From: Nannocystis bainbridge
GTDB taxonomy: Bacteria; Myxococcota_A; Polyangia; Nannocystales; Nannocystaceae
DNA: 64,000 bases
Reading direction: 5' to 3'
Assembly: GCF_028368995.1 (NCBI RefSeq)
Contig: NZ_JAQNDL010000001.1
Coordinates: forward strand, 4,056,001 to 4,120,000
Under the pieces are notes generated by a model, which ran no database searches, had not been told where the DNA came from, and was given only the letters and a program-made list of their open reading frames with translations. The position numbers were made by a program, and so were the translations under genes. Below, piece by piece: positions 63,684 through 64,000 of the stretch. Position 1 is the stretch's first letter. Each line of letters starts with the position of its first letter.

Positions 63684-64000
63684 TCAGCAGCTGTGCCAGC
63701 GTGCGGCCTCGAGCTGGACGAATCCGTCGCCGGCGAGCGACCAGTCGGTCGCTCCGGCCCGGCGGCGCAGCCAGGCGACCACGTCGCCTGTCCCGTAGTA
63801 CATGCGCCGTCCGGCCAGGGCCGGCGGCTTGGATATCCGCGCGCGCCGCGGGTTGCACAGCGCGAGCACGATCGTCCTGGCGTCGCCGACGATCGCCGGC
63901 ACCCGCGTGGCGAGGAACTCCGACAGCAGCGCGATCGCCGAGTCGGACTCGTTCAGCGCGAACTCGAGGTTGATGTCGCTCGGCACCCCGCCGCGGCGCG
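63684..64000 (-). CDS. Hypothetical protein, truncated at the window edge
   Basis: The frame is open through position 64000, so the gene probably begins outside. About 105 residues are visible, with a possible GTG start at 63986. Segments include VGDARTIVLALCNPRRARI and YYGTGDVVAWLRRR. No family recognised. It ends 10 bases before the start of the winged-helix-like gene. A palindrome copy (63787-63804, CCTG-TCCCGTAGTA-CATG) lies inside. Confidence 0.5.
   Translation of the reverse strand, partial: RRGGVPSDINLEFALNESDSAIALLSEFLATRVPAIVGDARTIVLALCNPRRARISKPPALAGRRMYYGTGDVVAWLRRRAGATDWSLAGDGFVQLEAARWHSC

Overview
This window is dense, very GC-rich bacterial DNA whose gene content points to a myxobacterium, most likely of the Nannocystis/Enhygromyxa/Plesiocystis group (Nannocystineae). 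The pointers are many lipoproteins with Thr/Ser/Gly-rich linkers after the lipobox, a 14-repeat Cys-rich DUF4215-type protein, a fibro-slime-domain protein, a eukaryotic-like Ser/Thr kinase, a histone-deacetylase-family enzyme and an alkyl-DHAP-synthase-like (ether lipid) enzyme. The genus is an inference; there is no rRNA or tRNA to anchor it, and I see no integrase, transposase or CRISPR array.

Layout. 1-9.9 kb: the 3' part of a giant protein with macroglobulin-like pieces, a zinc-ribbon membrane protein, a small exported protein, a GNAT acetyltransferase, then a stretch of lower GC by eye with exported proteins and a lipoprotein metalloprotease. 9.9-19 kb: a long histone-deacetylase-family protein, a lipoprotein, a fused 5-oxoprolinase, lgt, a TolB-like propeller lipoprotein and a DUF4112 protein. 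19-31 kb: surface lipoproteins (DUF4215 plus fibrinogen-like domain, FG-GAP propeller, fibro-slime, Cys-rich) around an acyl-activating cassette (GNAT-fold protein, acyl carrier protein, fatty-acyl-AMP ligase). 31-41 kb: gamma-carbonic-anhydrase-like protein, Ser/Thr kinase, DUF3108 protein, pdxA overlapping uvrA, an Hcp-like protein with a signal peptide, and another lipoprotein. 41-48 kb: a 33-residue peptide gene, a WGR-like protein and a five-gene leftward lipid operon (glpD, lipid kinase, alkyl-DHAP synthase, two membrane proteins). 48-56 kb: a deoxyhypusine-synthase-like protein with agmatine deiminase, an OLD-type nuclease of atypical composition with two unknown genes, and two tandem Cys-rich lipoproteins. 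56-64 kb: the oxidative pentose-phosphate operon zwf-pgl-gnd, a large GH63-like glycosidase, a lipoprotein and two unknown genes.

The most striking feature is not a gene. A short palindrome with consensus CMTGTCCNNNNGGACAKG, that is CATG/CCTG/CAGG boxes spaced exactly 14 bp apart around a TCCNNNNGGA-like core, recurs at roughly 50 places by hand count. Between genes it forms arrays of up to five boxes, often perfect hairpins at convergent gene ends. Inside genes it appears mainly in CCTG...CAGG form, even over conserved codons. It behaves like a genome-wide iterated palindrome (compare REP, HIP1 or Rickettsia palindromic elements) and I could not match it to a described family.
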